From Gonapodya prolifera JEL478 (taxonomy: Eukaryota > Monoblepharomycota > Monoblepharidomycetes > Monoblepharidales > Gonapodyaceae), in assembly GCA_001574975.1 (NCBI GenBank), contig KQ965738.1, positions 612,277 to 676,276 on the forward strand: a DNA stretch of 64,000 nucleotides. The letters run 5' to 3'. Both the position numbers and the translations under genes were made by a program. The notes below the pieces were generated by a model that was given only the letters and a program-made list of their open reading frames with translations, was not told where the DNA came from and did no database searches. Every line of letters starts with the position of its first letter. Within the stretch, counting starts at the first letter, position 1. Shown here one piece after another: positions 53,868 through 64,000 of this stretch.

Positions 53868-54677
53868 ATGCTGAGCACATCTGAAACCGCATCGATCGTC
53901 AAGAGAGTGCTGACGTTGGTTTTTGTACTCAATGAATCCTCAAATGAGGTGAGATGTCCCATCCGTAGCCACATGGTCGCTCAAATCAAACCTGAAGTTA
54001 CCTAAGGTGCTATTAGGTTTAAAAAAACGTGGATTTGGAGCGTCGTACCACAATGGGTTTGGTGGCAAAGTGGAGAGGGGCGAAACCATTCTGGAAGGAG
54101 CGCATCGTGAGCTGAAGGTGACTCAGCTGTGCTCTTTCGCGTTGTGTTTTCGAGGTAAACTTGCTAACATCCTTCCAGGAGGAATGCGGGCTGTCAAGCT
54201 CTCATCTGCAAAAGGTCGGCATCAACTATTTCACGTTTCAAAACTCGCGGGTCCATTTGGAGGTGCACGTATTTCTGACCACACATTGGGAGGGCGATAT
54301 TATTGAAACCGAGGAAATGAAGCCGAAGTGGTGTAAAGTCGAGGAAATTCCTTATGAGTCCATGTGGGTTGATGGTAGGTTGTACTGCATTTGCAAGAAT
54401 CTTTGAAAGAATAGACATGCGCTGACCTTGTGTAACAGACCATCTCTGGTTTCCACACCTTTTCAACCGACAAAAATGGGTTGCTCGGTTTGACTTTGGT
54501 GACTTAACGACGGTCTTGGACTATCATATTGAACTCGCGTCTTACGTTCCGGATCGATTCTCTGGGTTTCTTCGTTCATCTTTATTAGATAGTGGTTTAT
54601 CCCCCGCAGAGATTGATGTAAGAACATCTCTCTCGGGTGATGTTGCTGAAGTTATTGTGTACGAAAAGACAGTCTGA
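53868..54677 (+). CDS. MTH1: MTH1/NUDT1-type Nudix hydrolase (oxidised purine nucleoside triphosphatase)
   Basis: Predicted 208 residues from exons 53868-53948, 54007-54117, 54179-54374 and 54439-54677, all in phase. MTH1 hydrolyses 8-oxo-dGTP and related damaged nucleotides so they are not built into DNA. The N-terminus [38 protein letters not shown] is very close to human MTH1 (MKKRGFGAGRWNGFGGKV). The Nudix box runs from [23 protein letters not shown], with its metal-binding Glu residues; [36 protein letters not shown] and [14 protein letters not shown] follow the human order. A C-terminal extension of about 50 residues ([16 protein letters not shown] onward) is absent from human MTH1 (156 residues). 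Confidence 0.95.
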
Positions 54678-54706
54678 CTCTCCCTCGCCCTGTACAAACT
54701 TCTGAA

Positions 54707-54812
54707 AGTGTTTGAATTGTTGCCGGTCCACACCCGTCAATATGATTCTGTCCGAGAACAAAGACAAAGAAAAGGATACAGTACTAGCTTAATAAACTGG
54801 TCCGCCTGAAGT
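54707..54812 (+). repeat. Intergenic segment duplicated at 33.15-33.26 kb
   Basis: Begins at the end of MTH1 (TTGAATTGTTGCCGGTCCAC) and runs through a purine-rich run (AGAACAAAGACAAAGAAAAG). The copy at 33150-33256 is less GC-rich, so this site is probably nearer the original. Confidence 0.7.
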
Positions 54813-54877
54813 GGTCGTCCGGCAGAACTTCCAACTGGTGCTGTGGCCACCTTCACTCCACCGATCGCCCGAGTAAC

Positions 54878-57800
54878 ATGCCGCCGTCATATCCCCCTCT
54901 GGGGAGTCCACATGCTCGCTCGATGTCCGGCTCCACCGACGATACGCTTCAGAATCATGTGGTCATGGTGCAACAATCCTTGATGGCAGCAGTGGATCGC
55001 CAGGTAGCAGCAATCGAAGGAAAGTTTCGAGACACTCAGTACGAGCTTGTACGGACGCGGGAGGATAAGAAGGACTTGGGAGTGGCGCTGTATAGAACGG
55101 GCAAGGAGGTGGAGAAACTCAACGATGTGCTTGCAAATATGTGAGAGAACAGGGCCAAACGGCTCCATGTGAGTCGTGCCTTCGGTGCGTTCGACGTTCT
55201 CAAGGGATCGATTTGGTGTCTAGGCATTCGCGGCTACAGCGAGAGCAAACGGAAAAGAAACTCCTGCAAAATCAATCGGACTCCATCGGGCGTGAGGTGG
55301 AAACGATCAACGAAGAGAACAAGGTGGGATCTATATCGGTGGACCTCTCACGGGAACTACAATGAGGCTTGAATTGCTCCCATTATACCCGATGCAGGCT
55401 CTCCAAGGTTCACTGGAAAGTCTTCGACACCTTTTAAACACAACATCGACGAAGCTTCACCAAATGACAATCGTTACAACCGCATACAATTCGGAAGTTA
55501 AAATTCAAAAGCGAATTGGAGCAAAGCTTGTGCGCGAAGCGGAAGCGGCAGCGGAGCGACAACAACAAGCAGAGCTGGAAGCTGAAGGCTTAAAAACGAG
55601 AATCGGGAAAATGCTAGCCGAGACCAAGAACATGGAGCAGCTATTGGAGACTCAAAAGCATGAGACTATTATCGCACAAGGAGCGATACGAAACATGGAC
55701 TCTGGTACTGTCTTCAAACCATATCGCGGTTGCACTCATGCGTCTCACTCGACGTCGCCACAGAGATTTCTCAACTCACCGCCACAAAAGCGGTTCTGTC
55801 GAAGCGCTGGGACGATGCCGTGGCTGCAATGTCGCGGCGAGATGCGACGTTGCAACTCGTGTCGGATAACCACGAACGAGACCGGACCAGACTCGCAGAA
55901 GCGGAGATGGAGCTCAGGCAGTATAAAGTGCAGCATGCGAAGCTTGAAAGAAAGGCGCGAGAGAAAGAGATTGGTGCGTGATATGATTTGTCCCGTTTCA
56001 AAAGTTTGGACTACGACAATGGGTTTTAAGAAAACGAGGATCTTCAATTCAAGCTACAGTCCACCGTCACACTTCTCACCACTACAAGCACAAACTATCG
56101 CGACCTTGAGCGACTGGTGCAGACTCTCCAGACGACGGGAACAACCGCTGAACATGAGCTGGAGCGAACCAAACACGCTCGAGATAGAGCCCAAGAGGAA
56201 GCTCTGCAGAAACAACAGACTGTGTCAGAGATGAGGAGGAAACTGGAGATGGCTCGAGAAGAGATTGACGAGAAGTGCAAACAGGCAGCGATGCTCGTGA
56301 GTTATTGCAACCAAGTAGCGTTCATCCTCATATGATATCAACATTCGCGTGAACTCTCGTATGAAAGGGGGCGGCTCAACGGGAAGACGAGATCCGAGCA
56401 GAGGCACAGCAGCAAGCCGAAGCGACCAATCGTGAGCTGGAAACGTTTAATGTCGCGTTGCGTCACGGAAAGGCAGAAGCGGAATTGAAAGTCCGGGAGC
56501 TCTTGACCGAGAAGGTGTGTTCACGGTCTCAAGGACTTCCTTTTCTTTTACTATGAACATGAGCAAGGGTCGCCTCCCTATGTTAGGCTTCTCTCAAGAA
56601 GGAGAACGGCATCTTGCGCCGATCCAATGAGCTTCTGCAGTCCCAGCTGAACGAACTCGGCGAGGAACATAGGCGGGTGGACTACGCGTACCAGCGGCGA
56701 GACCACGACCTCAATCTCCTGCGATCAAAGTACGAAGAGGTGATGCACAGCTTAGACGCCACTGGATCTTACAAGAACGAGATACAGCGGTTGAAAAAGG
56801 AACTTGCAGATGGCCGTGCGGAGATCGCACGTTGTCAACAAGTTTGGCAAGAGTACCAAAAAGAAAGTATCAAGGCGAAGCAAACAATAGACAAGTTGAC
56901 CCAAGACAATGCGTATTTGAAGGTATGTGGCTGTCTTTCTCCCGGCTTTTTAACGTCAATTTGAAATCTCCATTCCAGACACAACTGAGCATCACAGATA
57001 CTGTACAGCAACGGACCGGTGCGGAGATCGAGGAAGCAAGGAAAGAAGTTTTGGAACAGCGACTTGAGGCTTCGAAGTGGTACATGGAAGTTAAAAAGTA
57101 CAAGCAGCTTGTGACCGAACTCAAGGAGCGCAATATCAGTCTTGAGGCGCAATTGGTGGATGCGCGTTTGAAAACTGAGGAAGCGACAGCTACAGCAGAC
57201 GTAAGTCAATCCAGCAAAACTGAGCTCGATGAACTCGTGCTCATGTTGATCCTTGCTTTTGATGTAGACCTCTGTAAGTATGCTGAAAACTGAGATCAGA
57301 AGTCTTTACAGCGAAAGAAAAGAAACGAAGAGGAAGAGAATGAAAGAGGTCCGATCAAATGAAGTGATTGATAGGAAGTACTTGCTCACCAAGGTAGGAT
57401 TCATCTCAGTCACGGGATGACGTGTCGCATGACGGTTATTGGCATGTAGGAAATGCTGGAGAAAGTGACTGGTTCCCGAGCTGAACTGGAACGTGAAAAT
57501 TTCCGCCTACAGTCGGAACTTTTGGAATGCGAGCGACGGTGTCAGCACATGAAAAATGAATACGTTCGCTTCACTGAAATGTCGCTCGCGAATGTCCAAT
57601 CCACTTTGGTTGCTCGCAACTCGAGCGCCAATATTGAGCGGAGTGCCATGCCCGCAGGCTCAGATCCGGGGAAGCGAGGGTATCCGCTGGGAAGCACAGG
57701 CGCTTCTACCGGGAACCCAGGGAACACCCCAGACTTATTCACGCTCGATGCCGAATCAATCAGGCTCAAGGTAGAAAGTCTTACTGCCGAGCGGGAGTTT

Positions 57801-58254
57801 TCACGGAATGAGAACCAACTTCTGAAAAGGAAGTTTGATGAGGTTAGCTCGCCTGAGCTTTCTTTCAAGAAGAAGGCCGAATTCATAGCTTCTTTTTCTG
57901 ATTTAGCTTTCCAATGAAGCGCAGAGCTTGCGAAGCTCCCTCAGAAAATTTCAGACAAAGCTTCAGGCAGCCGAAAGGGAATTGAAGGATCATAATCAGT
58001 TCGTCCGACTCAAGCAAATGCGATACTCCCGTGCGGAAAAAGTTGCTGCATTTTTGGAGTACAAGCTCAAGGAAGCGAAACCCAACATTCGAATCGACTA
58101 CTCCCAGATCTCCACCGAAATCGAATGCTCGACTCAATTGCTAGCGGCGCTACACGATGTTGCAGGTGTTATTCCAACAACCGCGGCATTCCCCCTGAAA
58201 CCAGTGATCCGAATATCGAAGACGAGCAGTCAACCAGACACTTTGACAACATAG
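54878..58254 (+). CDS. CCDC40: CCDC40/FAP172-like axonemal coiled-coil protein
   Basis: Long coiled-coil protein of roughly 800 residues in about 12 exons. CCDC40 with CCDC39 forms the 96-nm ruler along axonemal microtubule doublets and positions dynein arms and radial spokes. The first exon (54878-55140) contains QQSLMAAVDRQVAAIEGKF and TREDKKDLGVALYRTGKEVEKL, matching the conserved start of the CCDC40 domain (ALK.QL...V, ED...GVELY..QQEL..LQ). Further exons are almost wholly heptad-like (LRHLLNTTSTKLHQMT, VREAEAAAERQQQAELEAEG, ELERTKHARDRAQEEALQKQ, NEIQRLKKELADGRAEI, RSSLRKFQTKLQAAERELKDHNQF) and the C-terminus is KVAAFLEYKLKEAKPNIRIDY. Human CCDC40 is longer. Assignment to CCDC40 rather than another ruler-type coiled coil rests on the N-terminal motif. 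Convergent with the SPATA17-like gene. Confidence 0.75.
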
Positions 58255-58894
58255 AAATGAAAAGTTATTTTTGCAATTTTATTTATATGCTCGATTGTAT
58301 GCATGATCATCGCAAGCCTTACGTACTTAATAGTGCAGCTGCATCATCAAATGTTCGGTAGGGGTACAACACGTTGCGAAAAGGCTGACGGAACGTCTAA
58401 GAGTTCCACTACAACCCGGACATGCGTGCCGAAACTCACGGATTTTGAACGCTGTTCCTTATCGCTTGGTGACTTTGACCGATCGCAGTTTACTGTTGAG
58501 GGGCCATCCAAGTCTCTCAAGATTCTGAAGAATTGACCTTGTTGGCTGCGAATAAGGTAGCGTTTGAAAGCTACCGTACGTACTCGGTGTTATCCGACTT
58601 TGGCTGTGGCTGCTCCCAGTACGGATCTGTTTTGAGGAAGTATGTGTGCTCGGCGGGTGTCGGATGTACGAATCTCTTGAACGGCAATGTCGAGACTGGC
58701 CAAACACAATCACAGCTCGAGGCAGAGATACAGAATTGAAGGAATTACCACATACCGCGGGCAAGTTTGTCGTTCAAATCATTTTCTTTCTGCCAATGGT
58801 AATTCGAGTAATAACTTGTTTCAACCCGGAGGGACGGTCGCGCAATCCTCCCCAATCGACGCTTCAGTTTACTTGGTGCCTAGCGCAGCTCAGC
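58255..58894. other. Convergent intergenic region
   Basis: 640 bases between the CCDC40-like stop and the SPATA17-like stop. No convincing gene on either strand. Confidence 0.4.
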
Positions 58895-59993
58895 TCAGTG
58901 CAGAACGTTGAAAAACATACAAATCACAGAACAAACCATGAAGGGTCCCTTGACTTCGACCTGCGGGCCTTCTGCGCACGTCTGACCATCATCGTCAGGG
59001 CCTTCATTCGTACTCAAACGGGTGTTCTCGAGCTCTGGTTGTGGTTTGACACGTATGCCTTTCCAATTCGTTCCCACGGTGTTTTGGACAAACGTCTTCA
59101 CTTCATTGGACGAGCGTATTCGCGACTCGGGTATTCGGACCAACGGTAATGTTTGTTGTGGTGAGAACGCCTGTGCTCGTGACGCTTGGGGCCGAGCGCG
59201 AGCGGAAGTGATGGGTGCCATCCTGTGTTGGGGATCATACGCCGCCGTGGCACCCTCTGACATCTTCAAAACGCTGTGGGTGCAAACTCTCAGCTCAGCT
59301 TTGTGAGGAGGATGCGAAATTGAACGGCGGTACTCCTCATCCACGTGCGGGTTATGGTGATTGTGATCATGCAGATGGTGTCGTGGATGTTTCAGGTGGC
59401 CCTTGCTCGGGTTCGGAATGGGAAGCGCATTCAATGGACTCGGTGTTGATCCCACGAGCATCACAGCATCCACTGGATCGACGACATCCGCCCAGACGCC
59501 TTTCACGGCTTTCGTTCCCACAAGGTGGTGAAGCTTCCCGGCAAGTTTGTCGATCCTCGCCTCGAGTCTTTGTTTTCGAAGCACCTGCTTTTCCTCCCGC
59601 TTTCTCTGCTCCTCCTCCGCCAGCATCTTGCGCACCTCCTCGGTTTTGCGCTGCACCTGCAGAATGTAGGCCTTCCTGGCGTAGTAGGAGAACACGTTCT
59701 TTCGGGAGCTGTAGCCGCGCCAAACGCGCTGAATCCGTGTCGCCATTTTGTTTCTGAAGGTCATGGTCATTGAGTCTTCCCGATCCTGGAGAAGCTTCAG
59801 GTAGGTCTTGCGCCCGACATATCCGCGATAGATTCGTTGGACTACTGTCGCGTTGAGGCTTGTTGTTCAACAGAAAGACGTCTCGAGTCTGTCATGTGTA
59901 TGTGTGCCCGAACTCGAAATCTCACCTCAACATCTTCTCCCGCCGCGAATTTCTGAACGCCCTCCACGCGCGCCCGATTTTGAAAGCGGCCAT
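58895..59993 (-). CDS. SPATA17: SPATA17-like IQ-motif axonemal protein
   Basis: Two exons: 59926-59993 (MAAFKIGRAWRAFRNSRREKM) and about 59861 to 58895. Three IQ motifs bind calmodulin-like light chains: GRAWRAFRN, VVQRIYRGYVGRKTYL and MATRIQRVWRGYSSRKNVF, followed by YYARKAYILQV, a charged helix (EEQRKREEKQVLRKQRLEARI) and KLHHLVGTKAVKGV. This order matches human SPATA17 (MAVRIQRRWRGYRVRKYLFNYY, KMHYLLSTKQIPGI), a radial-spoke-associated protein of motile cilia and sperm tails. The C-terminal half is His/Pro-rich and not conserved; the last residues (VCSVICMFFNVLH) look odd, and an unrecognised final intron is possible. Start Met at 59993 lies just before the first IQ motif. Confidence 0.85.
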
Positions 59994-60291
59994 GTACTCT
60001 CGGTCCCTCGTTTCTTCGGCCTCGCTTTCACATCATCGACGTACGAAGATCCCAAGCAACCCATGAGAATCGTTGCAGAGCACCTCCACCAGACATGCAG
60101 ATCGCTCACCGGGCTGCCTCGATGTAAGCATCGAACACTTGGGCGACAGCTGTCCCCTTCCTCCAGAGCTTTGCATATGCTACAGCCATGCTATGATCGG
60201 ATCTGTCCCATTCGTGAGCGAGCTTCGCAGGGCCACGGCAGCCATGTCTCCCCATCACCCTCGCAATTCGGACTGCTTCAATTCTCACGTT

Positions 60292-61445
60292 CTAGACTAC
60301 GAGGCGTTTAATTTGTTCATAGAATACAAAAATGAGCACAACTTGCGGTGCCATTCGAAGATATGCTGTGACCCAACCCTTCATAAACGCGCCCAGCCCC
60401 TCTTCTCGCGCAATCTTTGCAAACACGCGTGTAAACCCCGAGTATTGTCCGGTCTTGTCCGCCATGACGCGCGACTTCACAACATCGACGGGGTTACACG
60501 CCGTCGTGGCAACAAGTCCTGCCAAGAAACTAGCACCAAAGTGTGTCGAAAGAGTGTCGGGGAAGTCGTAGCTGAGAAGGGACGCCTTGAAGACATCGTA
60601 CGAAACAAGTTGGGATGCTGTCACGACGACAGCTCGCCCTATGTTTGCGGATATTCCAGTGAATAGACCCCTCGCAAGACCTTCCTCACGGATCGCTCGG
60701 TAGACGGCATCCTAAAAACAAAGGCGCATAGAAACAATGGCGCTTTCGGGCTATAAACGTGTCCAACTTACTCCCGCCCACTTGTATTTCCGCTGCTGTG
60801 ACAATGGCAGCTTCCCGTCATTCTGCATTCGGATCATGGCAAGGTCCAGAGGCTAAAGCATTCTCTCAGTCCAAATTAAAAGACTCTGGAACTCTGGCAA
60901 CTGTCTCACGTTTCCAACGATTCCACCAACAGTACCGGCGACAACGGCGCTCAGAAGCTGCGTTGTACCGTTCAATGCATTTCGTTGGCTTAGCTTTCGT
61001 TTCAGTTCGTCGTACACCGCGAATCTGGCCGTGCCATACGTCAACTGGCGGAAAATACTATCGCAGACATCATTTATTATTCGACGAGGTCAATCGAAGA
61101 TGTCGACATCGTGGACTCACCTGGCGCTCAGTCCCGCGTAGATTCCCAGAACGCCTTCGTTTCTCACGAGCGATGTTACAAGCTCCGTGTACGATATCTT
61201 CACTATCTGCGTTTGCTTCCGGACCTTGAACACTGCACGCGATCCGAGTCAGCGCGAAGTCGCACAGCAGCGTTGTTAATCCAGAATCTCTCACAATCGA
61301 TGGGGTGAGTCACGGCTGTTGCTAGTGTCGACGATGCACCCCCGACCCTGGCAGTCGTTGGACGTGAGCACCCCGCGTGATGGCAGATTCCAATCGATCG
61401 CGCTCACCAGAATGGTGTTTCTTTCTTCTTCTTCTCTGCTGACAT
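60292..61445 (-). CDS. DIC1: Mitochondrial carrier, dicarboxylate (Dic1)-like
   Basis: SLC25-family inner-membrane carrier. Exon 1 reads MSAEKKKKETPFW (start 61445) and joins GGASSTLATAVTHPID then LFKVRKQTQ, giving the first P-x-D-x-x-K-x-R signature; next come YTELVTSLVRNEGVLGIYAGLSA and TYGTARFAVYDELKRKL, then a second domain (LSAVVAGTVGGIVGN), GLARGLFTGISANIGRAVVMTASQLVSYDVFK, and the third signature NPVDVVKSRVMAD with ARLYGMKG-type GLGAFMKGWVTAYLRMAPQVV and FVFYEQIKRL. The VMTASQL..YD and NPVDVVKSR.M patterns are those of yeast Dic1, which exchanges malate or succinate for phosphate. Five or so exons; the joins around 60.7-61.1 kb were not all fixed. Confidence 0.85.
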
Positions 61446-62300
61446 TTTTCCTTTTGAATTGAACGAAAATGCATTAGAATCACGTTTAGTGAACTACAAA
61501 TAGGCTAGGCAACAAAGTTGGGCACAGGAGGACCATGTTACAACCTGGCGTACAACCGAAGCCTTCATCTCTATACCGCACTAATGCGATCGCTGATTTT
61601 ATTCTCCCATCCCAACTTGCGGCTCCCACACCACGTTCGTCGCCAGTGAAAAGAGAGGAGGTTGCCAGACGAAACCAGGAGTCAATACCTGCATGAAAGC
61701 CACAGTACACCGTTTTTAGGCCGGTTCAGTGAGGTTCTCAAAGAGTATGTGTTGAAGAAAGAAGAAGAAAGAAAAACGTCCAACGCTGTACAAAACCAAA
61801 GATTAGGTCGACCGCATGGAATAAAAACATCATTTCGACTCACGGAAACAGGCAGACTAGCAACGGGGACGTTTGAAGGGTCGGGGCCAGATGATTCTGT
61901 TGGTGGCATTCATGTAGAAGAACAGGTACAAGATGTTCCGCGCCGCGTTGACATCCCTGTTCCAGGTGCACTTGCGGTGCATGCAAGATCTAAAGGTAAG
62001 ATGCTGCAATGAGACAGAGTGCAAAACTGGGTAGACAAAAAGGGGAACTCAACGAAAGCTGTAAAGCTTCTGCTTGGTACTACTCTCCTTGGTGAACGTT
62101 CGATGACATTGCAAACAGATATGGCTTGTCCTGAACTTGTCAACAAGAATGACTGTCATGCCAGTGTTGACAAACTCCTTACATATAAGCTGGTTTGGGC
62201 TTGTACAGTGTCTGCGACTCAACTGGTTGAAGACAGCTGATCCCCATCAACAATGCATTAAGACAACTGGCACTTTCCCACAAACTTCTGCACCAGTGCA
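61446..62300. other. Region without a recognised gene
   Basis: The first 200 bases should hold the Dic1-like promoter. A plus-strand frame at 61662-62012 has no recognisable family. From about 62050 the DNA becomes more AT-rich and repetitive-element-like, leading into the transposon. Confidence 0.35.
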
Positions 62301-62399
62301 GTAAGCACTGCCTGCTGGCCCTGCATGGAAGAGAATCAAAGCCTGCGTTGGGTGGATGGGAGAACGAAAAGAATAGCATGGTTTGATTTGGGGTCTATG

Positions 62400-63542
62400 T
62401 ATTTCACATTAGTTGATGTCAGTGTGACACAAACCCAGGAAACCCACTTTTTGACCACAATTGAAGCAAGGAAGACACTGCAAGGTGCTGTCAGACTTGA
62501 AAGAGGAAGTGTGTGTGTGGATGATGGCAGATTGTTCTCAGAGACAGGTGGACTGTGCAGCAATGTTGAAAGCAAAGTACAGCATTTCCTTGATGAGGCA
62601 GACCATCTCATGGATACTAGCCAGGAGCAACATAAAACACAAGCACCTTACCAGCATAAATCCTGGCCAATTGGGGCAGGAGGACCAAGTGGTGGCATTT
62701 CAGAGAATTATGGCTGGGCTGGAGCAGGAAACCTGAGCAGCAATGGACAAGTCCATTTTCAACACACAAATGAAATCCCTTGTTATGGCTATGCCCTTAA
62801 GGGGCAAACTCCAGTGACACTCAAGTTCTCTGGATTGAAGGAATAATATACCCTCCTTTTGACATTACAATACAAGCTTCCAATCAACCAGCAAAGAGAT
62901 TCTGAAAGCAGCAGACAACCAGAGAATGAATTTAAAAATGCTAATAGACCAGTGCTGGCTTGGAAAGTCTTCAAGGGCAGTGTCAACACAGTAGTGTTTC
63001 AAAAATACCTGAATGAGGACATTGGCTCCCATGTAGCGTTGCCCTTGGGAATGAATCTTGCTCTTGATAATGCAAGAATCCACCATGCAACAAAAGCATG
63101 TGAGAAGAATGGGATCCCAACAATTGCAGAGACAGCAGTCTCTAAAAACATTCAAATGAGATATATTTCACCATACTGCCCCCAGCTGAACCCATGCAAG
63201 CTTGCATTTGCCTTTATTAAGCAAAACTCTGTTCAACCAGCTTGTCCCTGTACAAAGCAGGAGCTGATGGTTGCAGTCAAGCAGTGCTTATCTGCACTCA
63301 CTCAGACTCAAGTGAATAATATGTTTGAGCATTGTTTTGAGAGAGCAGCACTGCCAAAGGTGACAGACCAAAGGCTGGGGCACAAGTTTGAGCAGCAGAC
63401 TCAAAATGAATCTATTTTGGATGGTGACACTGACGGAATTTGGAATGTCAACAGAGACAATGTGGATAACAAAGCGCAGACTGCTGATGATGATGATATG
63501 GATGTGACTCATGTGGAGGAAGAGACGCAAATCAAATGTTGA
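62400..63542 (+). mobile_element. Decayed DDE-type (Tc1/mariner/IS630-like) DNA transposon
   Basis: Two parts of a transposase are readable in different frames. From 62461 a helix-turn-helix region (LKEEVCVWMMADCSQRQVDC and SISLMRQTISWILARSNIKHK). From about 62940 to 63542 comes the catalytic core: VFKGSVNTVVFQKYL, the second-Asp motif LALDNARIHH, and ISPYCPQLNPCKLAFAFIKQ, where the expected catalytic Glu of the NP-x-E motif is Lys. A frame change separates the halves, so no active enzyme is made. The C-terminus is acidic (DGDTDGIW, DDDDMDVTHVEEE). Terminal inverted repeats could not be set with confidence. Confidence 0.7.
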
Positions 63543-63834
63543 GAGGAGGAATGAGTATGCAGGACCTGTAGATGCTGTCTTCCAGAAGATGCAAATGATT
63601 CGTATTGCTTGACAATCACAAAAGAATGCTGCAGTCATGTAGAGCACTGTCAATCACTGAGTGACTGGGGCTGTGGCTGCATTTCATGTTTGCCTGGGAA
63701 TCTCAGCATAAGGGGATCTTGACTCTCCAATGCCACACAAAGCTTTTGTGGCTGGGGTATTTAAACCTGCGCACTTTGGGGCAAATGGAATCCATCAATC
63801 AACAAGCAAAGAGGAGGCAAGTGTCACCATAGCC

Positions 63835-64000
63835 TCAGGTGACATCCATTGACATAGTACATATAGTGTGAGGTGTTAAGTGCTGTGCCACTACTGTGGT
63901 CATGTATTTAGATGAGTGCACCTGCAGGGCGTGCCCCAAGTTTGGCGTCATGTTCCTGCAGGTGAGTTCTGTGTGCACTACAACATATTATGTATGTTTG
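63835..64000 (+). mobile_element. Second fragment of the copia-type element (fossil), continues past window
   Basis: Closely similar to 32095-32340 read on the opposite strand, including the zinc-knuckle-like Cys/His region and the CACCTGCAGG/CCTGCAGGTG inverted repeat. It runs off the right edge. Broken fragment; the rest of the element cannot be judged from this window. Confidence 0.6.

Noticed and set aside
61662-62012. 116-codon plus-strand open frame
   Set aside because: No recognisable domain, no splice context, and it lies between a carrier promoter and transposon remains.
62390-62425. Short similarity of 62400-62425 to 32335-32360, considered as transposon terminal repeat
   Set aside because: Only about 20-25 bases with mismatches and no matching opposite end could be placed; not enough to define terminal inverted repeats.

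Overview
The window is nuclear DNA of a flagellated (zoosporic) true fungus, most likely a chytrid or monoblephariomycete-type lineage; this is inferred, and no species is claimed. Genes carry many short introns (mostly about 45-250 nt, GT-AG, with one apparent GC-AG). A fungal-type Zds1 protein sits in the same stretch as two conserved axoneme genes, a CCDC40/FAP172-like ruler protein and a SPATA17-like IQ protein, a combination expected only in fungi that still make motile zoospores. Genes are dense (one per 1.5-3 kb) and fall on both strands.

Layout. 1-5 kb: m-AAA protease (minus, cut by the left edge), then two small secreted cysteine-rich genes. 5.5-9.7 kb: F-box-like/ankyrin protein and an unknown proline-rich protein with a PCNA-binding (PIP) box. 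9.9-13 kb: COP9 signalosome CSN4 and a sirtuin with an unusual N-terminus. 13.9-16.7 kb: a many-exon cytochrome P450. 16.8-21.3 kb: an MME1-like mitochondrial carrier, an Arg-Glu dipeptide-repeat protein and a doubtful hypothetical gene. 22.9-28.4 kb: 3-beta-HSD-family reductase, DRG1/Rbg1 GTPase, and a beta-lactamase-like serine hydrolase. 28.6-31 kb: Cdc73 of the Paf1 complex.

31.2-34.2 kb is an AT-rich graveyard: a diverged 303-bp tandem array, a Ty1/copia-type gag fossil, a duplicated intergenic scrap and a P450 pseudogene that look copied from elsewhere in this window. 34.5-36.7 kb: proline-rich single-pass membrane protein. 37.6-39.6 kb: neuroguidin/Lcp5. 39.8-42.2 kb: protein kinase fused to Sel1 repeats. 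42.6-46 kb: a poorly resolved multi-exon region whose consecutive introns are homologous to each other. 46.2-50.2 kb: Zds1. 51.2-53.1 kb: Rieske oxygenase. 53.4-54.7 kb: KISH and MTH1, divergent from an 82-bp shared promoter. 54.9-61.4 kb: CCDC40-like, SPATA17-like and a dicarboxylate-carrier-like gene. 62-64 kb: decayed DDE transposon and a second scrap of the copia-type element.

Most genes are housekeeping and do not form a pathway cluster. The points most worth following up are: three consecutive homologous introns at 43.2-43.6 kb; a GC-rich repeat shared by introns of two unrelated genes (14.5 and 34.9 kb); the PIP-box/SUMO-motif protein at 7-9.7 kb; two genes whose first coding exon is only the ATG; and the 82-bp KISH/MTH1 promoter. 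Exon joins were worked out by hand from splice signals and reading phase. Where I could not resolve one, the entry says so.
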